This document shows positions 9,024 to 15,672 of a stretch of DNA of 26,721 nt, in pieces. The DNA is from a virus. How positions within the stretch are numbered: the stretch's first letter is position 1; each line of letters starts with the position of its first letter. Location of the stretch: positions 1 to 26,721 of the IMG/VR virus record IMGVR_UViG_3300032240_000801. One strand, written 5' to 3'. The notes beneath the pieces were generated by a model, which saw only the letters and a list, made by a program, of their open reading frames with translations, did not search any database and was not told where the DNA came from. A program made the translations under genes and the position numbers.

Positions 9024-9248
9024 TCAGTGTAGGGTTCTATTTTCTAAATCGTATATGCTTTTAATACCGAATAAACTTAAAATTATTTGAACTTCTTCGG
9101 GAGGATCGTCCATTAAATGTTCAGGAACCATAAAACTTTTTAATTCCCCGTCTGGTCCTAATACAAAACTAAAATCATCTGGACCAAAATCGTCTTCTTC
9201 ACTACATTCTTCAATGCTAACTACCGCTTCAAAATTGTTGTTGGACAT
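9024..9248 (-). CDS. Small acidic protein of unknown function
   Basis: The protein has 74 residues, starting MSNNNFEAVVSIEE. This ATG was chosen because GGAGGT ends four bases before it; an in-frame ATG nine codons upstream has no such site. The protein is strongly acidic in its first half (EECSEEDDFGPDD) and ends in a probable short helix (EEVQIILSLFGIKSIYDLE). I do not recognise the family. It lies between the superoxide dismutase and the S53 protease genes, 54 bases before the latter, and could be a small virion or accessory protein. Confidence 0.65.
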   Translation of the reverse strand: MSNNNFEAVVSIEECSEEDDFGPDDFSFVLGPDGELKSFMVPEHLMDDPPEEVQIILSLFGIKSIYDLENRTLH

Positions 9249-9278
9249 ACTACCTCCATGTTCGGTTATTGACATCCT

Positions 9279-9291
9279 GTGACTGAGTCAC
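9279..9291. promoter_or_regulatory. 13-base palindrome, possible protein-binding site
   Basis: GTGACT-G-AGTCAC is a perfect odd palindrome in the 54-base gap between the superoxide dismutase stop and the small acidic gene. It has the size and symmetry of a dimer-binding operator. With a one-base centre it cannot form a useful RNA hairpin. No other copy was noticed in the window. Confidence 0.25.
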
Positions 9292-9302
9292 CTCTACTTA
9301 AA

Positions 9303-9854
9303 TCAAACACCCTCCATTTTAATGTTGATCCTATCCCAATCAATAATTTTCCATTGATTGTCTAGGTATTTTTCTTTATCTGCTTGGTAATCTAATGCCC
9401 AGGCGTGTTCCCACCAATCAATAAGTACTAAGATATCTTGCTTAATTTCATGATTAGTGATGGTTTTAATTTTACCATCTTTTGCAAGATACACCCAACC
9501 ACTGCCTTGTATAGACATTGCAGTTTTTTTGAAACTCTCTTTGAATTTATCCCAATCTTTAAAATGTTGGTTGATAAAGTCTGAAATTGCACCTTCTGGT
9601 TTGTTGTTACCTTTTGGTGGTCTTAACTGTGGAAAATATATACTATGTAAAAATGCACCTGCTTCATTGAAGTCGGGGTCACCTTCTCCTGCGTTAAATC
9701 GATCAACGTAGGCCTTATAGAGTTTACCATAGTGATAATCTATAGCTTTTTTACTTAGGCTACGACCTAAACCATCTTTTGGATATGGTAATTCTGTCTG
9801 TTTTAATTCTTTAGGGACCTTCCCTTCAGTAATTGTTTTAATAAAATTATACAT
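9303..9854 (-). CDS. Iron/manganese superoxide dismutase
   Basis: The protein has 183 residues, close to the usual length for the family. It converts superoxide to oxygen and hydrogen peroxide. Metal ligands are visible as H41 (DYHYGK), H70 (GAFLHSIYF), D146 and H150 (IDWWEHAW), with second-shell Tyr Y49 retained. G66 lies four residues before H70, as in Mn-type enzymes. N134-H135-E136 sits where Mn enzymes have N-Q-D, so a His replaces the usual Gln, and the second-shell His of HYGKH is L45. No signal peptide. A superoxide dismutase in a phage genome is uncommon. The next TATAAATA box upstream on this strand is about 140 bases away (9987-9994). Confidence 0.9.
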   Translation of the reverse strand: MYNFIKTITEGKVPKELKQTELPYPKDGLGRSLSKKAIDYHYGKLYKAYVDRFNAGEGDPDFNEAGAFLHSIYFPQLRPPKGNNKPEGAISDFINQHFKDWDKFKESFKKTAMSIQGSGWVYLAKDGKIKTITNHEIKQDILVLIDWWEHAWALDYQADKEKYLDNQWKIIDWDRINIKMEGV

Positions 9855-10035
9855 TTATAAATATCTTGTCAAGTGGTTAACAGGGCATCCAAGGACCCCT
9901 AACTACGAACTTTCCCTGTTTTTGCGTAGTACAGCCAATGTGGCTCAAAGGTAAATTGGCTCTTGACTTCAGTTTTTGCATATGTTTATTTATAGGCCAT
10001 TAAATAAACATACATTTTAAAAAGGAATCCATATC
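9855..10035. other. Structured intergenic region between divergent genes
   Basis: This 181-base non-coding stretch separates the minus-strand superoxide dismutase from the only plus-strand gene. It holds several inverted repeats: AACAGGG/CCCTGTT (9879-9885 and 9914-9920), ACTACG/CGTAGT (9902-9907 and 9925-9930), AGCCAAT/ATTGGCT (9933-9939 and 9955-9961), and a 12-bp perfect one at 9981-10012. The first two overlap, so they are alternatives. TTGACT at 9963-9968 could be a plus-strand -35 element, but the -10 at proper spacing is poor. No tRNA fold or open frame was found. It may hold divergent promoters or a small RNA. Confidence 0.5.
9981..10012. promoter_or_regulatory. 12-bp inverted repeat carrying a late promoter box
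   Basis: The arms 9981-9992 and 10001-10012 are perfect reverse complements around an 8-base centre (TAGGCCAT). The minus strand reads TATAAATA at 9994-9987, an exact T4-type late core pointing at the superoxide dismutase gene. The plus strand reads ATTAAATA near 10000-10006, a weaker match pointing at the plus-strand gene, whose AAGGA binding site (10022-10026) and ATG follow. It could be a back-to-back late promoter pair or an operator. Confidence 0.5.
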
Positions 10036-10371
10036 ATGGAATTAATTATCGGTCTTATCGTGCTAGTAGTTGTTGGTTATTTTGTGTTCTTCAACAAGAA
10101 AGAATCAGTAGCTTCTCCTGCACCTTATAAAGTTGAAACACCTGTAGAAGTTACACCAGTTGCTGCCGCAGATGTTCCAGTAACATTACCTGTTGCTGAA
10201 GTTGTTGAAGCTCCTGCCAAAGCCCCACGTAAGCCACGTGCTCCTAAAGCAGAAAAGCCAGCCGCTAAAAAAGCCCCAGCAAAAGCCAAGGCTCCTAAAG
10301 CAAAGGCTACAACTACTAAAGCTACAACTAAGAAGCCAGCCGTTACTAAGGCAAAAACAAAGAAGGCTTAA
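10036..10371 (+). CDS. Membrane-anchored histone-H1-like Lys/Ala/Pro-rich protein
   Basis: The protein has 111 residues and is the only plus-strand gene recognised. Residues ~3-19 are a hydrophobic helix (LIIGLIVLVVVGYFVFF) followed by KK, suggesting an N-in or N-out single-span anchor. Residues ~30-64 are Pro/Val/Ala/Glu-rich. Residues ~65-111 are a basic tail with repeated KAPKA, KPAAKK and TTKATTKK blocks, like bacterial histone-H1-like or AlgP-type tails that bind DNA or RNA. AAGGA lies 10 bases before the ATG, and a strong terminator follows the stop. It could tether DNA to the membrane or coat nucleic acid. Function is inferred from composition only, and low-complexity tails also occur in linker proteins. 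Confidence 0.8.
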   Translation: MELIIGLIVLVVVGYFVFFNKKESVASPAPYKVETPVEVTPVAAADVPVTLPVAEVVEAPAKAPRKPRAPKAEKPAAKKAPAKAKAPKAKATTTKATTKKPAVTKAKTKKA

Positions 10372-10390
10372 TTTGTTATTCAACAAAACA

Positions 10391-10413
10391 AAAAAGCCCC
10401 TAGGGGCTTTTTT
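10391..10413. terminator. Bidirectional intrinsic terminator
   Basis: A GC-rich self-complementary stem (AGCCCC...GGGGCT) has an A-run on one side and a T-run on the other, so it works in both directions. It lies between the stop of the plus-strand H1-like gene and the stop of the minus-strand TPR/oxygenase gene. It therefore closes both convergent transcripts. Confidence 0.9.
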
Positions 10414-10419
10414 TGTGAC

Positions 10420-11568
10420 TTAATCGAAAAAGAACATTTGCCAAAGCCTACAGTTCTCTTTGGTGTATCCAAAATATTCATTAGCTGAATGAATATATCC
10501 TGCATTGAATATCACTAGTCTATTGTATACATTGCCCAATACATCGACTGGTTCAAATATAGTTCTATCTAAGTTTTGTGAGCCAGCTCTAAAACACTGC
10601 ATGATATCTGGATGTGTTTTATGTCTAATGTTTGTGCCTTTCCTAGCATAAGTTGACGTACCAGTTTCTGGAGGGGCATCCGGAGTAAGGTATAGCATGC
10701 CAGCAAATGATTGATCATCACAATGATATACCAGTGGCTCGCCTTCCATACTATACTGAAAGCGTCCGTTCATACCGTGTTCTTCCCATTTGGTAATTTT
10801 ACGGTTCATTATTTTTTCAAATTCTTCTTTTAGTCCTGGGAATAAGAACTGTTTGAAAGTTCTGCGTCCAATGTATCCACGTCCAATGCCGCCTTGATGA
10901 TACTCTTGTTCTAATGCAAATTTTCTTATAGCATCTGGGTCTGCATAAAAATTATCCACTACCCATAGTCCTGGCATTCTATTTTTATTAAAAATAGATG
11001 GGGTTTCAATTTTTTTTGGATAACCTAAATTATTCAAATTGTTATTGACAGCGTCCAAATACATCGGAGCAATGGTATAGTTGTGTTTTAGATCAGCCAT
11101 GATTTCTCTGGCTTCTTCATACTTGCCATTCCACCACGAAGCTACACCTTTTTGGAAATACAATCCATAATCGCCTGGATATGTAACATCCACAGGTAAT
11201 GGTTCACATTTTGAATTAGAAAACTTCATACCCATTGATGCCATGGTGTATGAGTCTATCCAAAGTTGTTGATTTTCAAAATGTTTACTTAATAGGAAAT
11301 ATGCTTCGGGTCTCTTTGGCATCAATGCGATGGCTTTTTGCAAAAGGGCTTTTTTGGTTTCATTGTCCCTAACATTTTTTAAACATACCACACATTTTAG
11401 TATTGCTTGGTATTGTTTAAGATCGTCATCTTCTCTTTCACTAGCTCTGAGAAATAATGCAAATGCCATGCCAAGTTGTCCCTGGCTTTCATATTCTAAC
11501 GCTAATTTAAAATTAGCATCTGGATCTTCTGGATTGTTGGTATAATTTAATAGTGATTGTTCTAGCAT
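10420..11568 (-). CDS. TPR-like module fused to a 2OG-Fe(II) oxygenase domain (DUF6445-like)
   Basis: The protein has 382 residues. Residues 1-184 match the N-terminal module of the FkbM protein at 196-1434 along their length (shared RPEAYFL, YFQKGVA, EIMADLK, NNNLNN, GYP). Residues ~200-382 carry an oxygenase-like core: VVDNFYADPDAIR, an HxD pair H282-C-D284 in YHCDDQSFAGMLYL, distal H360 in GYIHSANEYFG, and R374 near the end (RLWQMFFF) as a probable 2-oxoglutarate anchor. The layout resembles DUF6445-type putative hydroxylases. The substrate is unknown. It is the last gene before the terminator at 10391-10413. The ATG has no clear Shine-Dalgarno site and follows the uvdE stop by 18 bases. 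Confidence 0.75.
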   Translation of the reverse strand: MLEQSLLNYTNNPEDPDANFKLALEYESQGQLGMAFALFLRASEREDDDLKQYQAILKCVVCLKNVRDNETKKALLQKAIALMPKRPEAYFLLSKHFENQQLWIDSYTMASMGMKFSNSKCEPLPVDVTYPGDYGLYFQKGVASWWNGKYEEAREIMADLKHNYTIAPMYLDAVNNNLNNLGYPKKIETPSIFNKNRMPGLWVVDNFYADPDAIRKFALEQEYHQGGIGRGYIGRRTFKQFLFPGLKEEFEKIMNRKITKWEEHGMNGRFQYSMEGEPLVYHCDDQSFAGMLYLTPDAPPETGTSTYARKGTNIRHKTHPDIMQCFRAGSQNLDRTIFEPVDVLGNVYNRLVIFNAGYIHSANEYFGYTKENCRLWQMFFFD

Positions 11569-11586
11569 ACTATTAATTATTATTTT

Positions 11587-12381
11587 TTAAAGGGCACCGA
11601 CTTTTTTTGCGTGTTCATATAATTTGAAACTAGCAAGATTTTTGCCTTTGCTTTCGCACATGATGTCATGTGTGCCTAAAAATCCTACAGCCCACTCGTT
11701 AGTGGCATCATTCCAGTAGAAGTCAGAGTGTGCTCTGAGCTTTTGCTTTTTATAACCAGACTCTAGAAGTGCTTGATAGTCAGGGGCGCAAATGTTATTA
11801 TGGCCCACGAGATAATCTTCACGGCTGACAGAATAATGCATAGTAGGCCGGACACCACGCCAAGACTGAACCACCCGATCAACACGGGGGTCCATGGGCG
11901 AGATGTACTCTCCTGTTTTAATCCAATGGTGATGAATATCAAGAACGATAGGCACCAAATCACAAAGCTCAATACAATCATCTAACCCCCAGGCGTTTTC
12001 TTCATTTTCGATAGTAATACAGTTTCTTGCTTCTGCTGATAATTTTGAGTAGGCACGGCGGATACCGGCTGGACCTTGTTTACCGGAGATGTGGACGTTG
12101 ATCTTGAGATCCTGAAAGGATAGGCCGAAGCCCATGTAACGTGCCATATCCGCATGATATTCAAATTCCTCTATACTACGTTCAACAATGCCGGGGTTAT
12201 CGCTTGCGAGGACAGTAAACTGTCCAGGATGGAAGCTAAGCCTAACATTATTATTCCTAGCACTGTTGCCAATAATGCTAAAATTTTTATTACAATAGTC
12301 AACAACATCAGCACGACGCCAAAAATAACTCCAATCACGTTGGGTATAAGCAGGAAGCAAATCACTGCTAAGACGCACCAT
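11587..12381 (-). CDS. uvdE: UV damage endonuclease UvdE, C-terminal part (frame broken)
   Basis: These 264 residues carry most of the UVDE TIM-barrel. Likely metal ligands are H51 (SFHPGQF), H97 (NVHISGK), E125 (TIENEENAWG), D148 and H151 (VLDIHHHW), H182 (TMHYS), H218 (RAHSDF) and E243 (CESKGK). UvdE nicks DNA 5' of UV photoproducts and starts repair without photolyase. The reading frame is open upstream to 12399 as LDENLRMVRLSSDLLP, and VRLSSDLLP matches the first conserved strand of the family. The true start therefore lies in the fragment at 12396-12614. The ATG at 12381 is only the first Met in this frame. One missing base near 12398 explains the split. Confidence 0.85.
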   Translation of the reverse strand: MVRLSSDLLPAYTQRDWSYFWRRADVVDYCNKNFSIIGNSARNNNVRLSFHPGQFTVLASDNPGIVERSIEEFEYHADMARYMGFGLSFQDLKINVHISGKQGPAGIRRAYSKLSAEARNCITIENEENAWGLDDCIELCDLVPIVLDIHHHWIKTGEYISPMDPRVDRVVQSWRGVRPTMHYSVSREDYLVGHNNICAPDYQALLESGYKKQKLRAHSDFYWNDATNEWAVGFLGTHDIMCESKGKNLASFKLYEHAKKVGAL

Positions 12382-12395
12382 CCTAAGATTTTCAT

Positions 12396-12614
12396 CTAAC
12401 TACCTACTCTTTCAACAAGTCGTCGAGTTGCCTCAATATTTTGTACCATGATGTCCCAGAGCTTTTGTTCTGCAACATCCTTTGTTTGTCTATTTAACCA
12501 TGTGATGGTAGTGCCACCAGTATTATACTGTTTAGCATCATCGTTGGGTTTGATGCCATCTACTTGGCTTGGGTGGTCGATCCATTTACAAGCGAATCCG
12601 ATTCGTTTAATCAT
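12396..12614 (-). CDS. uvdE: UvdE N-terminal part, ending at a frameshift
   Basis: The 72 residues begin MIKRIGFACKWIDH and contain NTGGTTITWLNRQ and a helix ending LVERVGS, fitting the start of UVDE proteins. The frame then hits TAG at 12398-12396. Re-reading one base puts LDENLRMVRLSSD directly after VGS, giving an unbroken UvdE of about 342 residues. The minus strand has TT where TTT would restore the frame. The gene overlaps the upstream stop by 8 bases. It may be a real inactivating mutation, a programmed slip, or an assembly or sequencing error in a short homopolymer. Confidence 0.8.
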   Translation of the reverse strand: MIKRIGFACKWIDHPSQVDGIKPNDDAKQYNTGGTTITWLNRQTKDVAEQKLWDIMVQNIEATRRLVERVGS

Positions 12615-13068
12615 TGGTAGTTTCTTTGACTAGTTTGCATACAATTTGAAAATTTTCGTAGGACTTCTGTACAGCTGGGTGTTGCATCAACTTGTCGGCT
12701 TCGTCCATCATGGCCTTGACACCTGCTTCTGCACAATCATGAACACTGAGTCCGTGTAGTGTACAAAGTTCGTCACCAAATTCCTGGGCCAATGCTTCCC
12801 ACGCTTTTTTCTGTTTAGGAGTGATAGGTGTTTGCTTTGGACGCAGTTCACTGGCCTTGCTAATAGCCTTACATATAGCATCTTCTGCCAAACGGCCAGC
12901 GGCAATCATAGCCGCATAGTTAGGATCAATATTGAACCGACGACTAGTGCCTCCGGGATAAGACATGACAAGATGATTGCCTTTTGGAAAACTGTCGAGA
13001 AAGTCGTTGTCGTATTCAGCCACTGGAACATATTTACGACCCACTTTTTCATAGTATATCTTTTTCAT
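12607..13068 (-). CDS. Conserved phage protein of unknown function
   Basis: The protein has 153 residues from MKKIYYEKVGRKYVPVAEYD. The start at 13068 was preferred over an in-frame one 14 codons upstream because the protein reads as a complete domain from here. It contains the distinctive SFPKGNHLVMSYPGGTSRRF and DPNYAAMIAAGRLAEDAI, then a helical C-terminus (HPAVQKSYENFQIVCKLVKE). A similar helix ending ('NPAVQRAWQQFQIVAGLAK') closes the protein at 18201-18623, so the two share a C-terminal motif. I recall close relatives in T4-like aquatic phages, without known function. It overlaps both neighbours. Confidence 0.75.
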   Translation of the reverse strand: MKKIYYEKVGRKYVPVAEYDNDFLDSFPKGNHLVMSYPGGTSRRFNIDPNYAAMIAAGRLAEDAICKAISKASELRPKQTPITPKQKKAWEALAQEFGDELCTLHGLSVHDCAEAGVKAMMDEADKLMQHPAVQKSYENFQIVCKLVKETTND

Positions 13069-13231
13069 CTTTAACTTTCTGGATGCTCCAAGAGCCATCC
13101 TTGTTGTCAATCCACTCTAAAGTGTCACCCTCGACCCAACCTTGCAAGTCTAGCAAGTCTTGTGGTAGCGGCAATACCAAATCGCCACTGCCATCTTCTG
13201 CTTCTTCAACTGTTACTGTCCATGTAGTCAT
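13049..13231 (-). CDS. Small AbrB-like (swapped-hairpin) protein
   Basis: The protein has 60 residues. The core DLVLPLPQDLLDLQGWVEGDTLEW resembles the SpoVT/AbrB fold of antitoxin-type DNA-binding proteins ('lxLPxxlLxxlGwxxGDxLxw'). It is followed by DGSWSIQKV. The protein may bind DNA as a dimer or may be a conserved phage protein that only shares the fold. It overlaps the upstream gene by four bases (ATGA) and the downstream one by about 20. Confidence 0.7.
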   Translation of the reverse strand: MTTWTVTVEEAEDGSGDLVLPLPQDLLDLQGWVEGDTLEWIDNKDGSWSIQKVKDEKDIL

Positions 13232-13398
13232 AGTCGTACATTATACATTCTGTAGTTGAGATACGCAATAGCGGCATCAATTGCGGCCCAACCGTAACTA
13301 CCTCTAACTAAATTATCAAGGCATGACATACTCACCCAGCCAATAATAAACCAAGTAATTTCGTCTTGATTATTGATATACCAATCTCTAAAACTCAT
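13228..13398 (-). CDS. Small phage protein, unknown function
   Basis: The protein has 56 residues from MSFRDWYINNQDEITWF. The start at 13398 has AAGGA about 8 bases upstream and follows the previous stop by one base. A moderately hydrophobic stretch (ITWFIIGWVSMSCLDNLV) may be a membrane segment. It ends YLNYRMYNVRL, overlapping the next gene by ATGA. No family recognised. Confidence 0.65.
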   Translation of the reverse strand: MSFRDWYINNQDEITWFIIGWVSMSCLDNLVRGSYGWAAIDAAIAYLNYRMYNVRL

Positions 13399-13399
13399 A

Positions 13400-13639
13400 T
13401 TAGTAATTCCTTGTAAGTGCGTGTTCAACTAAAAATGCTTTGAAAGCCTTGTATACAGCAATTGATTCGTTTTCATCTACGGGTACTTTTTTACCACGTA
13501 CATAAAAGCCGTCTTCGGAAACTTTGAGAATTTCACTTTTTCCAGAGTGGAAAGTAATGTTGTTTTCTGGTGGAGCCGAAACAGACAGCACAGGGTCCGG
13601 ATTTGGATTGTTTAGAACGAATTTAGTTGCTGAAGTCAT
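13400..13639 (-). CDS. Conserved small phage protein; start fixed by a consensus promoter
   Basis: The protein has 79 residues from MTSATKFVLNNPNPDPVL. It has a beta-rich middle (ITFHSGKSEILKVSEDGFYVRGKKV) and a C-terminal helix (ESIAVYKAFKAFLVEHAL). I recall similar proteins in T4-like phages; function unknown. Two ATGs compete. The one at 13654 has AGGA four bases upstream but lies inside the promoter spacer, so it is usable only on read-through RNA. The one at 13639 is exactly where RNA from the promoter at 13646-13674 should begin, giving a leaderless message. Confidence 0.7.
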   Translation of the reverse strand: MTSATKFVLNNPNPDPVLSVSAPPENNITFHSGKSEILKVSEDGFYVRGKKVPVDENESIAVYKAFKAFLVEHALTRNY

Positions 13640-13645
13640 GTTACT

Positions 13646-13674
13646 ATTATACATGATTTCCTAAACAATGTCAA
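13646..13674 (-). promoter_or_regulatory. Full-consensus sigma-70 promoter
   Basis: The minus strand has TTGACA at 13674-13669 and TATAAT at 13651-13646 with a 17-base spacer, matching both consensus hexamers and the ideal spacing. The -35 starts within the stop codon of the 2OG oxygenase gene. Six bases separate the -10 from the ATG at 13639, so the expected +1 is the A of that ATG. It would drive the small-gene, uvdE and TPR/oxygenase run down to the terminator at 10391-10413. Confidence 0.85.
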
Positions 13675-14252
13675 CTTTTGTGATACCACCCAGTCAGTAT
13701 ATATTTGGCTTGACTGTATACAGGGTTGCCACGATGTATATGTGTTGACCCAGCGGGCCATAACACAATAGTGCCGCGGGTTGGTTTAACCCTGCGTCTT
13801 TGATAAAGGAATTCGGTTTCTGCTTCACCATCGGGCATGTCGTTTAGATAAATCATCCAAACCAATTCTCTGCAAAAGTTTTCTGGTGGAGAGCTGTTTT
13901 CACAATGCCAAACATGATAGCCGCCCATGGGCAATGTGCGTTGCAACTTCATCACATATCGGTTGCTCAATGTAGAAGCTCTAAGCTGACCAAATTCTTC
14001 AATGTATTCTAGTAATGAACCATGTAAATAGTCCATTATTTCATTACATAAATCCGCTTCATCAAAGACAGCATCACCTAAAAATATAGCAAGATCTTTT
14101 CTACCTAAATTACTATCGCTAAATTGTTTAGCGTTGTTCATGACTGACTCACTGTACTTTGGATCGGCAATGATATCTTCAAAAGTTTGAATCGCTCGAT
14201 TGCAAAGGCTCTCGGGAACCTTGTTGGGCCAAGTTCTAATGAAGTCTTCCAT
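13671..14252 (-). CDS. 2OG-Fe(II) oxygenase, prolyl-hydroxylase-like
   Basis: The protein has 193 residues. The double-stranded helix core is visible: GGYHVWHCENSSPPE, LVWMIYLNDMPDGEAETEF, RVKPTRGTIVLWPAG, THIHRGNPV and KYILTGWY. Likely Fe ligands are H116 and E118 (HxE rather than the usual HxD) and H173 (H171 is nearby). K183 fits the 2-oxoglutarate anchor of prolyl-4-hydroxylases. It would hydroxylate a protein or small molecule, coupled to decarboxylation of 2-oxoglutarate. Its start overlaps the epimerase stop by one base (TAATG). The substrate is unknown; the collagen-like fibre is a candidate because it contains Gly-Pro-X repeats. Confidence 0.8.
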   Translation of the reverse strand: MEDFIRTWPNKVPESLCNRAIQTFEDIIADPKYSESVMNNAKQFSDSNLGRKDLAIFLGDAVFDEADLCNEIMDYLHGSLLEYIEEFGQLRASTLSNRYVMKLQRTLPMGGYHVWHCENSSPPENFCRELVWMIYLNDMPDGEAETEFLYQRRRVKPTRGTIVLWPAGSTHIHRGNPVYSQAKYILTGWYHKS

Positions 14253-15190
14253 TACACTACATTTTTAAAATAGTCGATAGTTTTTTGTAAACCTTGTTCT
14301 AATGCAATAGTAGGTTCCCAATTTAAAACTTTTTTGGCAAATGAAATGTTGGGTTTGCGCTGTCTTGGGTCATCTTGTGGTAGAGGCATTTGTAAGATTT
14401 GGCTTTTTGTTCCAGTTAATTCGATGACCTTTTCTGCCAATTCCATCATGGTAAATTCGCCTGGGTTTCCTAAATTAATTGGTCCAGGAGTAGATACATC
14501 GACATCTAATGCCATATATCTAATCATTCCTTCAATTAGGTCATCCACATAGCAGAAACTGCGAGTTTGCTGTCCGCTACCATACACTGTAATGTCTTTA
14601 CCTTGTAGGGCCTGTACAATAAAGTTACTGACAACACGGCCGTCTTGTGTGGCCATTCTAGGACCATATGTGTTAAAAATACGGATAATTCTAACATCTA
14701 CATTGTGTACACGGTAGTAATCCATGAACAAAGTTTCTGCGGCACGTTTGCCTTCATCATAGCAACTACGGATACCAATTGGGTTTACATTGCCCCAATA
14801 GTCTTCAGTTTGTGGATGTACTGCTGGATCACCATAAACTTCACTAGTACTGGCCTGTAGAATTTTAGCACCAGTACGTTTGGCCAAGCCCAACAAATTA
14901 TAAGAACCGATAACACTGGTCTTCATAGTTTGAATAGGATCCCACTGATAGTAGAACGGACTTGCTGGGCAAGCTAGGTTATAAATTTCATCCACTTCAA
15001 CATATAGTGGCAAGCAAATGTCCTGACGAATAACTTCAAAGTTTTTATAATCAAGCAAATGCTCAATATTCTTTTTACTACCAGTAAAGTAGTTGTCTAC
15101 ACAAAGAACATGATGTCCTTCTTTAACTAGGCGTTCACAAAGATGTGATCCTAAAAATCCAGCACCGCCGGTTACTAATACTTTTTTCAT
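14252..15190 (-). CDS. UDP-glucuronate decarboxylase-like NAD-dependent epimerase
   Basis: The protein has 312 residues, an extended SDR. NAD-binding is GGAGFLG (8-14). The family signature reads [29 protein letters not shown] (114-122) and [12 protein letters not shown] (141-152), with the Y144xxxK148 catalytic pair. These segments are typical of UDP-glucuronate decarboxylase (UXS), which makes UDP-xylose; some related dehydratases share parts of them. The full length suggests an active enzyme. It overlaps the nucleotidyltransferase gene by four bases and the oxygenase gene by one, so the three are probably translated together. Its product could feed glycan decoration of virion or host surface. 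Confidence 0.88.
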   Translation of the reverse strand: MKKVLVTGGAGFLGSHLCERLVKEGHHVLCVDNYFTGSKKNIEHLLDYKNFEVIRQDICLPLYVEVDEIYNLACPASPFYYQWDPIQTMKTSVIGSYNLLGLAKRTGAKILQASTSEVYGDPAVHPQTEDYWGNVNPIGIRSCYDEGKRAAETLFMDYYRVHNVDVRIIRIFNTYGPRMATQDGRVVSNFIVQALQGKDITVYGSGQQTRSFCYVDDLIEGMIRYMALDVDVSTPGPINLGNPGEFTMMELAEKVIELTGTKSQILQMPLPQDDPRQRKPNISFAKKVLNWEPTIALEQGLQKTIDYFKNVV

Positions 15191-15672
15191 TCTGGTCCTT
15201 TAATTAATTCTGGTGAGTGTTGTGGGACAATACTCATGACTTTGTCTTTTTCTTTTTGGCTTTCTAATTTTACAGTTCTATCTCTTAACTCACTGGAACT
15301 GTAAATGTGATCACGTTTATGATAGTGTAATTCAATACCGTTGTCAATACACCATTGCTTACCGGTAAAATCTCTATTAAGATATTCGTCACTTAAAAAT
15401 CGAATATGAATAGTTTGTGTTTGTAATAGTTGTAGCAAGTCAAATTCTGTACTGTACACTAGAATTTCATCTACATACTTGCAGGCCTGTAACTGTACGT
15501 ATCTTTCATAGATACTTTGTACTGGTTTGTTTTTAACACCTGGACGATCAATCGTAGGATCGACTTGTAACCCCACTATTAAATGGTCACACAGTTGTTT
15601 TTCCATCTTTAGCATTGTCACATGCCCGGCATGCAACAAATCAAAACTGCTACAGTTAAACCCTATCTTCAT
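15187..15672 (-). CDS. Cytidylyltransferase-family nucleotidyltransferase
   Basis: The protein has 161 residues. [12 protein letters not shown] carries the HxGH nucleotide-binding motif, and the C-terminal [11 protein letters not shown] matches the 'SSxxxR' motif of this superfamily (TagD, phosphopantetheine and ADP-heptose type). It would activate a phosphorylated sugar or polyol with CTP or ATP. The substrate cannot be read from the sequence. In context with the sugar-nucleotide epimerase and the cupin it probably serves glycan precursor synthesis. The gene begins directly after the stop of the small membrane gene. Confidence 0.82.
   Translation of the reverse strand: MKIGFNCSSFDLLHAGHVTMLKMEKQLCDHLIVGLQVDPTIDRPGVKNKPVQSIYERYVQLQACKYVDEILVYSTEFDLLQLLQTQTIHIRFLSDEYLNRDFTGKQWCIDNGIELHYHKRDHIYSSSELRDRTVKLESQKEKDKVMSIVPQHSPELIKGPE

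Noticed and set aside
9855-10035. tRNA or tmRNA in the structured gap
   Set aside because: Inverted repeats do not assemble into a cloverleaf and no T-loop or CCA-like end is seen.
12171-12395. Hydrophobic 74-residue frame starting MKILGWCVLAVICF right after the first uvdE fragment
   Set aside because: Its start and hydrophobic character look like a membrane protein, but it overlaps the UvdE frame that carries the conserved VRLSSDLLP and SFHPGQF motifs, so it is a shadow.
12399-12402. Programmed -1 frameshift in uvdE
   Set aside because: No X-XXY-YYZ slippery heptamer or obvious downstream stem is present; a lost base in TTT is simpler, though not proven.
13217-13262. Another sigma-70 promoter (TATAAT on the minus strand near 13240)
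   Set aside because: The -10 is exact but the -35 at 17 bases reads TTGCGT and the site lies inside a coding gene just downstream of a much better promoter.
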